Both the position numbers and the translations under genes were made by a program. A stretch of DNA of 64,000 nt from Streptomyces werraensis (GTDB taxonomy: Bacteria; Actinomycetota; Actinomycetes; Streptomycetales; Streptomycetaceae), in the NCBI GenBank assembly GCA_014656175.1, contig BNBX01000001.1:124001-188000 (forward strand). The letters run 5' to 3'. This document shows positions 56,155-64,000 of the stretch, one piece after another (position 1 is the stretch's first letter; each line of letters begins with the position of its first letter). The notes under the pieces are model-generated. The model did no database searches and had not been told where the DNA came from. It worked only from the letters and a program-made list of their open reading frames with translations.

Positions 56155-56523
56155 CCTTTGTTCCCCCGTGTCCCCCGTGATCCCCCGTACGTCCCCCCGT
56201 TGAACCCCCGTTGCGGTCGTTCCCCCGGGTCCCCCTGCCTCGCTCCCGCCGGCGGCGCCGGCGGAAGGAGCGGATCGCGGGCCGGTCCCCGCTCCGGCGC
56301 CCCGTGTCGCCGGTGCCGTGGGCCCGGGCCCCCTCTCCGTGGTCTCCACTCTCCCGTTCCCGCTGGTCCGGGCCCATCCGCCGCCGTACTCATCTCGCCG
56401 GCTAGGTACCTGTACTCACACCTGCGCACCCGGGCCCACCACGGCCTGCGCCCGCACGGTCACGCCACGGGGGCGCGGACACTCGGGAACGAGCCCCTGC
56501 CGGCGGCGGATAAAGTCCCTGAC
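56155..56523. other. Gap with C-rich periodic tract
   Basis: No gene is supported. The tract 56163-56227 repeats CCCCCGT about every 9-12 bases (starts near 56163, 56172, 56182, 56193, 56205), so the minus strand carries at least five runs of five or more Gs in under 50 bases. Further right, TACCTG near 56406 is a possible -10 for the oxidoreductase gene, but no -35 is clear. Confidence 0.6.
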
Positions 56524-58008
56524 ATGGCACGGATTGCGGTGATCGGCGCCGGCGCGGGCGCGCTGGCGGCCGCCGCCCGGCTGGCCGTCGCGGGCCACCG
56601 GGTGGCGGTGTACGAGCGGACGGAGACGTACGGCGGTGCGCTGCGCCGCCGGGAGCGGGACGGGTTCGCCTTCGACACCGGGCCCGGGCTGCTGCCGCTG
56701 CCGGCCGTCTACCGGGACCTGTTCGTGAAGACGGGCCGGGAGCCGCTGGAGGAGTGCGTCGAGCTGGTGCAGGCCGACCCGTCGTCGCACCACGTCTTCG
56801 CCGACGGCACCCGGGTGTCCCTGCCGAACGCCTCCCGGGCGGGTGTGGTCTCCGCCGTGGAGCAGGCGCTGGGCGCGGACGCGGCGCGGCGCTGGGGCGA
56901 CTTCCTGGTGCGGGCCCGCGAGGCCTGGGACCGGGCTCGCCGCCCGCTGCTGGAGGAGCCGCTGTGGCCCAACTGGCAGGTGCTGGCCGAGCGCGAGCCC
57001 TACCCGGCGGTCCCGCACCGGCGGCTGCTGCGCCTGCGCAGGGCGGCCACGCTGTCGGAGGTCGGTGACCGGGAGCTGCGCGACCCGCGGCTGCGGGCTC
57101 TCCTCGAGAGCCACGCCCTGGCGTTCGGCCTGGACCCGCGGGCCACTCCGGCGAGCGCGGCGGTGCTGCCGTACATGGAGCACGCCTTCGGCACCTGGTA
57201 CGTGCGCGGCGGGCTGCGGGAGCTGGCGCGGGCGATGTACGAGCGGTGCCTGGCCCGCCGGGTGGAGTTCCACTTCGGCGCGGAGGTCACCGCGGTGCGG
57301 GAGAAGGACGGCCGGGCGGCGGGCGTGGAGCTCGCCAACGGCACGGCGGTGGAGGCGGACCTGGTGGTCGCGGGGGTGGGCCCCGGGCTGCTGGAGCGGA
57401 TGTGCGGCACGCGGCCCCGCGGGGAGGGCGAGGCGCCCGCCCGGCGGGAGGGGGCGAGCCGGACGACGGTGCTGCTGGCACTGCGCGGGGCCCGCCCGGA
57501 GGGCACCCCGCACCGGACGGTGGTGCACACCCGGGACCGTACGGCGGAGCTGGACGCGCTGTCCGGGGGCGGACTGCCCGCCGAGCCGACGGTGACGGTG
57601 CTGCGGCCTGACGACCCGGCGCTGGTCCCGGACGCCGCGCACGAGGCGGTGACGGTGACGGCGGTGACGCCCGCGGGGGCGGAGGGCGTCGAGGAGTTCG
57701 CGGAGCGGATGGTGACGGCCGCCGCGCGGGCGGTGCCGGATCTGCGGGACCGGCTGCTGTGGCACGAGGTGCGCACGCCTCAGGACGTCGCGCGGGAGAC
57801 GGGCGCGGAGGGCGGCGCGGTGCCGGCGCCGGCGCTCGCCGCGGCGGACGGCCGGTTCCTGCACGCGTCCAACACCACACGGCTGCCGGGGCTGTTCACC
57901 GTCGGCGGCTGGTCGCACCCCGGCGGCGGCCTGCCGCATGCCGGGATGTCGGGGGCGCTGGTCGCCGGACTGATCGTGGAGGGGCCGGAGTTCCGCGGCT
58001 CGCAGTGA
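56524..58008 (+). CDS. CrtI/phytoene-desaturase-like FAD oxidoreductase
   Basis: 494 residues from ATG 56524. The FAD-binding motif VIGAGAGALAAAARLAVAGHRVAVYE opens the protein (residues 5-30). The second glycine motif near the C-terminus, LPGLFTVGGWSHPGGGLPHAGMSGALVAG, matches CrtI-type flavoproteins, along with YVRGGLRELARAM mid-chain. No carotenoid gene is nearby, so the substrate is unknown. Confidence 0.88.
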   Translation: MARIAVIGAGAGALAAAARLAVAGHRVAVYERTETYGGALRRRERDGFAFDTGPGLLPLPAVYRDLFVKTGREPLEECVELVQADPSSHHVFADGTRVSLPNASRAGVVSAVEQALGADAARRWGDFLVRAREAWDRARRPLLEEPLWPNWQVLAEREPYPAVPHRRLLRLRRAATLSEVGDRELRDPRLRALLESHALAFGLDPRATPASAAVLPYMEHAFGTWYVRGGLRELARAMYERCLARRVEFHFGAEVTAVREKDGRAAGVELANGTAVEADLVVAGVGPGLLERMCGTRPRGEGEAPARREGASRTTVLLALRGARPEGTPHRTVVHTRDRTAELDALSGGGLPAEPTVTVLRPDDPALVPDAAHEAVTVTAVTPAGAEGVEEFAERMVTAAARAVPDLRDRLLWHEVRTPQDVARETGAEGGAVPAPALAAADGRFLHASNTTRLPGLFTVGGWSHPGGGLPHAGMSGALVAGLIVEGPEFRGSQ

Positions 58009-58068
58009 ACGCGGGGCGCTGCGCGGGCGGTTGAGGAGACCCTCGGCCGTCCGTGACCGCCCGCCCGC

Positions 58069-59016
58069 TCAGTAGCGGTACTGCTCGTCGTACCCGTTGC
58101 CCTGGGTGCCCTGCTGCCGGCCGCCGTCCTGGTACGGGTACTGCTGCTCCGGCGGGAGCTCGCCGCCGTACGGGTCGTCGGCGCTGCGCTGCTGCGGCAC
58201 CCACAGACCGCCGGCGGGGGTCTCGCCGCCGTAACCGCCCGTCGCGTAGGGGTCCTGGGCCGTGTAGCCCTGCTGGGCGTACTGCTGGTCCGTGTAGCCC
58301 GTGTCGTACGTGCCGCCGCCGTAGGTGGTGTTTCCGATGTACGGGTCGGAGTACGCGGCGTACTGCTGGCCGGTGTCGTAGCCCTGCTGCTGCCCGTAAC
58401 CGGAGTAGTCGTAGGCGTAGTTGGGGTCGGCGGTCTCCGCGGTCGCGGCGTACTGGTCCTGGCCCGCGTACTGGTTCTGGTCCGCGTACTGGTTCTGGCC
58501 CGCGTAGCCCTGCTCGCCGTAGACGCCGTAGGAGCCGGTGTCGTCGGGCAGGGGCTGCGGCTCGTAGACGGCGGTGGACTCCGCGGCCGTCTGACGGTCG
58601 GCGGCGGGCGTGAAGACGTCGTCGCGGTCGTAGTCGTCGTCGACGCCGTAACCGGCCGTCACGGGGCCGGTGTCGGACGCGTCGGCGCGGTCGCCGGACG
58701 CCTCGAGGTCGGTGACCTCCAGGGTCGGTTCGTCGCGACGCCTCTTCACGGCGGACAGCATCGGCGCGTTGACCGCCCAGCCGGCCTGGAAGCCGCGGCG
58801 GAACGACAGCGTGACGTAGGTCTGCCCGACGGCGAAGGCCGCGGCGCCCAGTCCGATCACCACCACGGACGGGATCAGCACGCCGAACACGACGCCGAGG
58901 AACCCGACGAAGGCGAGCAGCCGCCAGCGCAGGCGCGCCTTGTACTGCAGCAGCACCTCACCCAGCAACCACAGCGCGACGATGCCGAACGCGATGTAGA
59001 GGACCGTCCAGCCCAT
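58069..59016 (-). CDS. Membrane protein with Tyr/Gln/Gly-rich tail
   Basis: 315 residues. Two or three hydrophobic helices near the N-terminus (about 3-22 and 33-62) are followed by a basic stretch (SAVKRRRDE) and an acidic region. The last ~170 residues are low complexity, rich in Tyr, Gln, Gly, Asp and Asn (QNQYADQNQYAGQDQYA, GGYGGE), like prion-type or phase-separating tails. Function is unknown. It is 56 bases downstream of metF on the same strand, so could be co-transcribed. Confidence 0.85.
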   Translation of the reverse strand: MGWTVLYIAFGIVALWLLGEVLLQYKARLRWRLLAFVGFLGVVFGVLIPSVVVIGLGAAAFAVGQTYVTLSFRRGFQAGWAVNAPMLSAVKRRRDEPTLEVTDLEASGDRADASDTGPVTAGYGVDDDYDRDDVFTPAADRQTAAESTAVYEPQPLPDDTGSYGVYGEQGYAGQNQYADQNQYAGQDQYAATAETADPNYAYDYSGYGQQQGYDTGQQYAAYSDPYIGNTTYGGGTYDTGYTDQQYAQQGYTAQDPYATGGYGGETPAGGLWVPQQRSADDPYGGELPPEQQYPYQDGGRQQGTQGNGYDEQYRY

Positions 59017-59072
59017 GTACGCCCCTCTCCCAGTGGTCGTTACGCAGTGTGTCGTATGCGCGTGCGACCGGT

Positions 59073-60122
<1,050 letters not shown>

Positions 60123-60791
60123 TCAGCCGGCGTCCGCTGCCTCGCGTACGCGCCTGGCCAGCTCGGCGGCCGCGGCGGCCGGGTCGTCCGCCTCGGTGAG
60201 GGCGCGGACCACGACCACCCTGCGGGCTCCGGCGTCCAGCACCTGGTCGAGGTTGGCGAGGTCGATGCCGCCGATCGCGAACCACGGGCGGTCGGTGCCG
60301 AGCCCGGCGGTGTACCGGACGAGGTCCAGGCCGGGCGCGGGGCGGCCGGGCTTGGTGGGGGTGGGCCAGCAGGGTCCGGTGCAGAAGTAGTCCACGCCGG
60401 GCTGGACGGCGGCCGCGGCGGCCTCGTCCTCGGCGTGCGTGGAACGGCCGATCAGTGGTCCGTCGCCGAGGATCGCGCGGGCGGCGGGCACGGGCAGGTC
60501 GCCCTGACCCAGATGGAGGACGTCGGCGCGGGCCGCGTGGGCGACGTCGGCGCGGTCGTTGACCGCGAGCAGTTTGCCGTGCCGGGCGCAGGCGTCGGCG
60601 AGGACCGCCAGGTGCTCCAGCTCCTCGGCGGCCTCCATGCCCTTGTCGCGCAGCTGCACGATGTCCACGCCGGCGGCGAGGACGGCATCCAGGAACTGGG
60701 GCAGGTCGCCTTGGCGCCTGCGGGCGTCGGTGCAGAGGTAGACGCGGGCGTCGGCGAGGCGGTCGCGCGGGCTGTCGGTCGCGGCGGTCAT
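60123..60791 (-). CDS. thiE: Thiamine-phosphate synthase
   Basis: 222 residues from ATG 60791. The TIM-barrel TMP synthase core is visible: [78 protein letters not shown] and the phosphate loop FAIGGID. It joins the pyrimidine and thiazole halves. The TPP riboswitch does not control it directly; that lies 2.5 kb away on the opposite strand before thiO. Confidence 0.93.
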   Translation of the reverse strand: MTAATDSPRDRLADARVYLCTDARRRQGDLPQFLDAVLAAGVDIVQLRDKGMEAAEELEHLAVLADACARHGKLLAVNDRADVAHAARADVLHLGQGDLPVPAARAILGDGPLIGRSTHAEDEAAAAAVQPGVDYFCTGPCWPTPTKPGRPAPGLDLVRYTAGLGTDRPWFAIGGIDLANLDQVLDAGARRVVVVRALTEADDPAAAAAELARRVREAADAG

Positions 60792-61462
60792 GGGTTTCCC
60801 CCGGGGTCGATCGCGTCGGCGGGGCCGGACGAACCCGCGCCGTCGGCGGCCCCGGCCCGCCCGTCACGGCCCGAGCCCGCCGCCCGGAACCCTATGCGGT
60901 GCCTGTCGGCACGCGAGCCCCGGGAGCGGCGGCTCGCCGCCTCCGGGCGGGTCGGGGCTGTCCCCTGCGGGTGCGTGGGGGCTGAGCGCGCAGTTCCCCG
61001 CGCCCCTGAGGGGGTCACCCGGACGTCCCTCGGGCCGTGCGGGCTTCGGCGGCGCAGGGTCCGTCGGCTGCGGGTGCATGGGGGTTGAGCGCGCAGTTCC
61101 CCGCGCCCCTGAGGGTGTCACCCGGATGTCCCTCGGGCCGTGCGGGCCCGGGCGGCGCACGGTCCGTCGGCTGCGGGTACGCGGGGGCTGGGCGCGCAGT
61201 TCCCCGCGCCCCTGAGGGGTCACCCGGACGTCCCTCGGGCCGTGCGGGCCCGGGCGGCGCACGGTCCGTCGGCTGCGGGTGCGCGGGGGTTGAGCGCGCC
61301 GTTCCCCCCGCCCCTGAGGGGTCACCCGGACGTCCCTCGGGCCGTGCGGGCCCGGGCGGCGCACGGTCCGTCGGCTGCGGGTGCGCGGGGTTGAGCGCGC
61401 CGTTCCCCCCGCCCCTCAGGGAGTGGGGCCGCCGTGTCCCTGAGGGGTTACGGGAACGTCGG
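60792..61462. repeat. Tandem array of about 102-bp units
   Basis: Between thiE and the HTH gene (671 bases) no gene is supported. From about 60965 to 61420 a unit of 101-103 bases is repeated four to five times. The landmark GAGCGCGCAGTTCCCC occurs at 60984 and 61087, GGGCGCGCAGTT at 61190, and decayed versions (GAGCGCGCCGTT) at 61292 and 61393. Each unit also contains CACCCGGACGTCCCTCGGGC-type sequence and GGTCCGTCGGCTGCGGGT. Open frames of the array are an artefact of its period. Confidence 0.85.
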
Positions 61463-61828
61463 TCAGACCGCGAGGGCCTGGGCCCTGCGCTTCACCTCCG
61501 TGCCGCGGTTCTCCGCGAGGGCCTGCGCGGGCGTGCCCGGCAGGCTGGGGTCGGGGGTGAAGAGCCACTCCAGCATCTCTTCGACCGTGAAGCCGTCGTC
61601 CCGCAGGAGCGTCAGGGTCCCGGTCAGGCCCTTGACGACCTTGTCCCCGTCGATGAAGGCGGCGGGGACGTGCAGCGCGCGGTTCTCACCCCGGCGCACG
61701 GCGATGAGCTGGCCCTCCTTGACCAGCTGCCGGACGCGCGTCACCTCGACGCCGAGCTTCTCGGCGATGTCGGGGAGGGTGAGCCAGGCGGGGACGAGAG
61801 CATCGATCTTTGCGTCAATCTCGGTCAC
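61463..61828 (-). CDS. Rv2175c family DNA-binding protein
   Basis: 121 residues from GTG 61828. A winged or MerR-like HTH lies near the start (LVPAWLTLPDIAEKLGVEVTRVRQLVKEGQLIAVRRGENRALHVP, residues about 9-55, quoted in pieces), followed by the C-terminal domain FIDGDKVVKGLTGTLTLLRDDGF. The Mycobacterium homologue Rv2175c is phosphorylated by the kinase PknL, which alters DNA binding (known). No kinase gene is in the window. It may be a transcription or nucleoid regulator. Confidence 0.85.
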   Translation of the reverse strand: MTEIDAKIDALVPAWLTLPDIAEKLGVEVTRVRQLVKEGQLIAVRRGENRALHVPAAFIDGDKVVKGLTGTLTLLRDDGFTVEEMLEWLFTPDPSLPGTPAQALAENRGTEVKRRAQALAV

Positions 61829-61895
61829 GGGACAAGCCTGCCACCTGGCACCGACAGTCGGAAGCCAGCCCCGTCCCACCACGCGGGCGAGTCGG

Positions 61896-63131
61896 TCAGA
61901 CCGTCGCCGACTTCAGCGGCCGCGCCGGGTCCGCCACCCGCTCCGGGTCCAGCGCGGCGCCCGACTCGATCAGCCGCCTCCCCTGCGCCAGGTCCCGGGG
62001 CCGCCCCACCGCGAGCAGCGCGACCAGCCGGCCCCCGCGCAGCCAGCACACGCTCCACGCCGGGCCGGCCGGGTCGCCGCGCCACACCGTGCGGTCGGCG
62101 TCCGCGTGGTGCCCGGCGTACTGCACGAACCGGCCGAACTGCTCGGACCAGAAGTACGGCACCGGGTCGTACGCCTCACGCTCCTCAGGCCCGCCGACGA
62201 TGTTCGCGGCGACCGTGCGCGGCCCCTGGAGGGCGTTGTCCCAGTGGTGGACGAGGAGGCGCTCGCCGTAGCGGGCGGACGGGAAGGACGCGCAGTCGCC
62301 GACGGCGTACACGTCGGGCAGGGAGGTCGCCAGGTGCGCGTCGGCGACGACCTCGCCGTGCGTGCCGAGGGCGATCCCGGACCCGGCCAGCCAGGCGGTG
62401 GCGGGGCGGGCGCCGATGCCGACGACGACCGCGCCGGCGGGCAGCCGGGTGCCGTCGTCGAGGAGCACGGCGCCGGGCTCGACGCGCGCCACGCGCGCGT
62501 GGGTGCGCAGCGTGACGCCGGCCTCCGCGTACCAGGCGGCCATCGGAGCGGCCACCTCCGCGGGCAGCACGCCCGCCAGCGGCCGTTCCTCGGCCTCCAC
62601 GACGGTGACCGCGCAGCCCGCCTCCCGGGCGGCCGTGGCGAACTCCGCGCCGATCCAGCCGGCGCCGACGACCACGATGTCGTGCCGGCCGGCGAGCACG
62701 GGCCGCAGCCGTTCGGCGTCGTCCAGGGTGCGCAGCAGGTGCACGCCGGGCACGCCCTCCGCGCCGGGCAGCCGCAGCGGTTCCGCGCCGGTGGCGATCA
62801 CCAGCACGTCGTACGGGACGGGCCCGGCCTCCGTGTCCAGCTCGTGGTCGCCGGGGCGCAGGCCGGTCACCTCGCAGCCCAGCCGGAGCTCGATCCCGAG
62901 CTCTTCGAAGTCCACGTCGAAGGCGGAGCTCTCGGCGGTGCCCAGCAGCACCGCCTTGGACAACGGCGGCCGGTCGTACGGCTGGTGGGGCTCCGCGCCG
63001 ATCAGCGTCACCTCGCCGGCGAAGCCGCGCTCCCGCAGCGCCGCCGCGGTCTGCACACCCGCCATGCCCGCGCCCGCCACCACGACCCGGCGTGGCGCGG
63101 CCCCTCCCGGTTCCTGCGTCTGCTCGCTCAC
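61896..63131 (-). CDS. Ferredoxin/NAD(P) reductase-like flavoprotein
   Basis: 411 residues from GTG 63131. The FAD motif VVVAGAGMAGVQTAAAL (near residue 14), YDRPPLSK, IATGAEP, NAD(P) motif VVVGAGWIGAEFATAARE and VYAVGDCASFP are all present, then a Reductase_C-like domain. This is the pattern of rubredoxin/ferredoxin reductases (nirB/BphA4-like group). It is divergent from the TPP riboswitch and thiO. The electron partner is not identified. Confidence 0.9.
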   Translation of the reverse strand: MSEQTQEPGGAAPRRVVVAGAGMAGVQTAAALRERGFAGEVTLIGAEPHQPYDRPPLSKAVLLGTAESSAFDVDFEELGIELRLGCEVTGLRPGDHELDTEAGPVPYDVLVIATGAEPLRLPGAEGVPGVHLLRTLDDAERLRPVLAGRHDIVVVGAGWIGAEFATAAREAGCAVTVVEAEERPLAGVLPAEVAAPMAAWYAEAGVTLRTHARVARVEPGAVLLDDGTRLPAGAVVVGIGARPATAWLAGSGIALGTHGEVVADAHLATSLPDVYAVGDCASFPSARYGERLLVHHWDNALQGPRTVAANIVGGPEEREAYDPVPYFWSEQFGRFVQYAGHHADADRTVWRGDPAGPAWSVCWLRGGRLVALLAVGRPRDLAQGRRLIESGAALDPERVADPARPLKSATV

Positions 63132-63211
63132 CCGCTCACCATAGACACCCGTGCCCGCCGCGCCGGACCGCTGCCGCGCGGGGTCCCTTACGGGTGCGGC
63201 ACGGCGCGGGC

Positions 63212-63327
63212 TAGGGTGGCTCGCGTACACGCACTCGCGGGAGCCCGGACGCACCGGGCTGAGAGGGAGGCTGGCGGCCTCCGACCGTACGAACCTGATC
63301 CGGGTCATGCCGGCGAAGGGAGGGGCT
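63212..63327 (+). promoter_or_regulatory. Promoter and TPP riboswitch upstream of thiO
   Basis: TAGGGT at 63212-63217 is a likely -10 (TTACGG 18 bases earlier is a poor -35). The THI-box elements follow: CTGAGA at 63259-63264 and CGAACCTGATCCGGGTCATG at about 63290-63309, then CCGGCGAAGGGAGG. The terminal GAAGGGAGGGG doubles as the ribosome-binding site of thiO, so TPP binding would hide it: control is most likely at translation. Position and sequence match TPP riboswitches of thiamine biosynthesis operons. Confidence 0.93.
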
Positions 63328-63335
63328 GGACGCCC

Positions 63336-64000
63336 ATGTCGCCCACGCGTACCGCAGACGTCCTCGTCGTCGGGGGCGGGATCATCGGTCTGGTGACGGC
63401 CTGGCGGGCCGCGCAGGCCGGTCTCGCCACGACGGTCGTGGACCCCGAGCCGGGCGGTGGCGCCGCCCGGGTGGCGGCCGGGATGCTGGCCGCCGTCACC
63501 GAGCTGCACCACGGCGAGCAGACGCTGCTCGGCCTCAACCTGGCTTCGGCGCGCCGCTATCCCGACTTCGCGGCCGAGCTGTCCGACTGCACCGGCCAGG
63601 ACCTCGGCTACCGCCGCTGCGGCACCCTGGCCGTGGCGCTGGACGCCGACGACCGCGCCCATCTGCGCGAGCTGCACGCCCTGCACGAGCGTTCAGGGCT
63701 GGACTCGCAGTGGCTGACCGGACGCGAATGCCGGCGCCTGGAGCCGATGCTCGCGCCGGGTGTGCGCGGAGGGCTGCGGGTGGACGGCGACCACCAGATC
63801 GATCCGCGCCGGCTGGCGTCCGCGCTGCTGACCGCCTGCGAGCGGTCCGGCGTCACGCTGCACCGCGCCCGGGCCGAGCGGCTCGTCGTCACCGGCGGCC
63901 GCGCCGCCGGCGTGGTCACGGCGGACGGCGGCGAGCTGGGCGCGGAGCAGGTGGTGCTGGCCGGCGGCAGCTGGAGCGGGCGGCTGGCGGGCGTCCCCGC
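63336..64000 (+). CDS. thiO: Glycine oxidase ThiO (3' partial)
   Basis: The frame opens at ATG 63336 behind GGGAGGGG and runs past the right window edge, giving 221 residues here. The FAD motif VLVVGGGIIGLVTAWRAAQAG (residues about 9-29, quoted in part) and VDPEPGGGAARVAAGMLAAVTEL are typical for ThiO, a DAO-family flavoenzyme that turns glycine into dehydroglycine for thiazole synthesis. thiS and thiG would be expected next. The TPP riboswitch directly upstream supports the call. Confidence 0.93.
   Translation, partial: MSPTRTADVLVVGGGIIGLVTAWRAAQAGLATTVVDPEPGGGAARVAAGMLAAVTELHHGEQTLLGLNLASARRYPDFAAELSDCTGQDLGYRRCGTLAVALDADDRAHLRELHALHERSGLDSQWLTGRECRRLEPMLAPGVRGGLRVDGDHQIDPRRLASALLTACERSGVTLHRARAERLVVTGGRAAGVVTADGGELGAEQVVLAGGSWSGRLAGVP

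Noticed and set aside
61037..62515. Open frame through the tandem array
   Set aside because: Its repeated GCGVERAVP-like peptides come from the DNA repeat with a period near a multiple of three; no start signal, and it overlaps real genes on the other strand.

Overview
The window is about 72% GC, uses GTG starts freely and packs genes tightly with 4-bp ATGA/GTGA overlaps. It carries a complete actinomycete division and cell-wall (dcw) cluster with DivIVA and SepF but no FtsA. Gene content and order match what I recall of the Streptomyces coelicolor SCO2060-SCO2107 neighbourhood, so I read it as a conserved core-chromosome segment of a Streptomyces species. No integrase, transposase, CRISPR array, tRNA or rRNA gene was seen.

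Left part (1-21 kb): a 5'-truncated membrane-anchored repeat protein, a helical protein of unknown function, a LON-domain protein, a YbaK-type deacylase, a tiny ORF resembling ribosomal protein bL37, an ABC-2 exporter with an adjacent membrane protein, a NYN-domain protein, a 55-codon conserved-looking small ORF, dnaE, a DUF2252 kinase-like gene, a membrane protein with a DsbA-like thioredoxin protein, and a Tat-exported PhoD phosphatase. Next to phoD is a scar: the 5' part of a Na+/H+ antiporter gene is joined out of frame to the last 42 codons of a dienelactone-hydrolase-like gene. Then come a GNAT gene, an RluD-type pseudouridine synthase, lspA and a DksA/TraR zinc-finger protein, all on the minus strand.

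Middle part (22-44 kb): ileS is preceded by a translational T-box leader whose two alternative pairings can be traced base by base. Its IleRS has a GAHH sequence where HxGH is expected. The dcw cluster lies on the minus strand and reads rsmH-ftsL-ftsI-murE-murF-mraY-murD-ftsW-murG-ftsQ-[promoter region]-ftsZ-pgeF-yggS-sepF-yggT-divIVA. It runs from lipid-II precursor synthesis, through septal peptidoglycan assembly, to the Z-ring and polar growth. murC, ftsA and mraZ are not in the window.

Right part (44-64 kb): a beta-carbonic anhydrase, a coupled MoxR/DUF58/transglutaminase trio, a DUF3040 protein, a methyltransferase and a SAV_6107-type HEPN protein. Next is a three-gene unit (ATPase-like protein with a degenerate P-loop, YhgE/Pip membrane protein, TetR regulator) behind a promoter that overlaps a near-perfect palindrome. 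It is followed by a CrtI-like FAD oxidoreductase, a membrane protein with a Tyr/Gln/Gly-rich tail, metF, thiE, an Rv2175c-type HTH protein, a ferredoxin-reductase-like flavoprotein, and a TPP riboswitch leading into a truncated thiO.

Intergenic gaps repeatedly carry one dispersed palindromic element, GCGCAGTTCCCCGCGCCCCT or its complement. It appears near 1.55, 7.6 and 49.75 kb and again inside a 101-103-bp tandem array near 61 kb. Most long open frames opposite the real genes are high-GC shadows and are not annotated.
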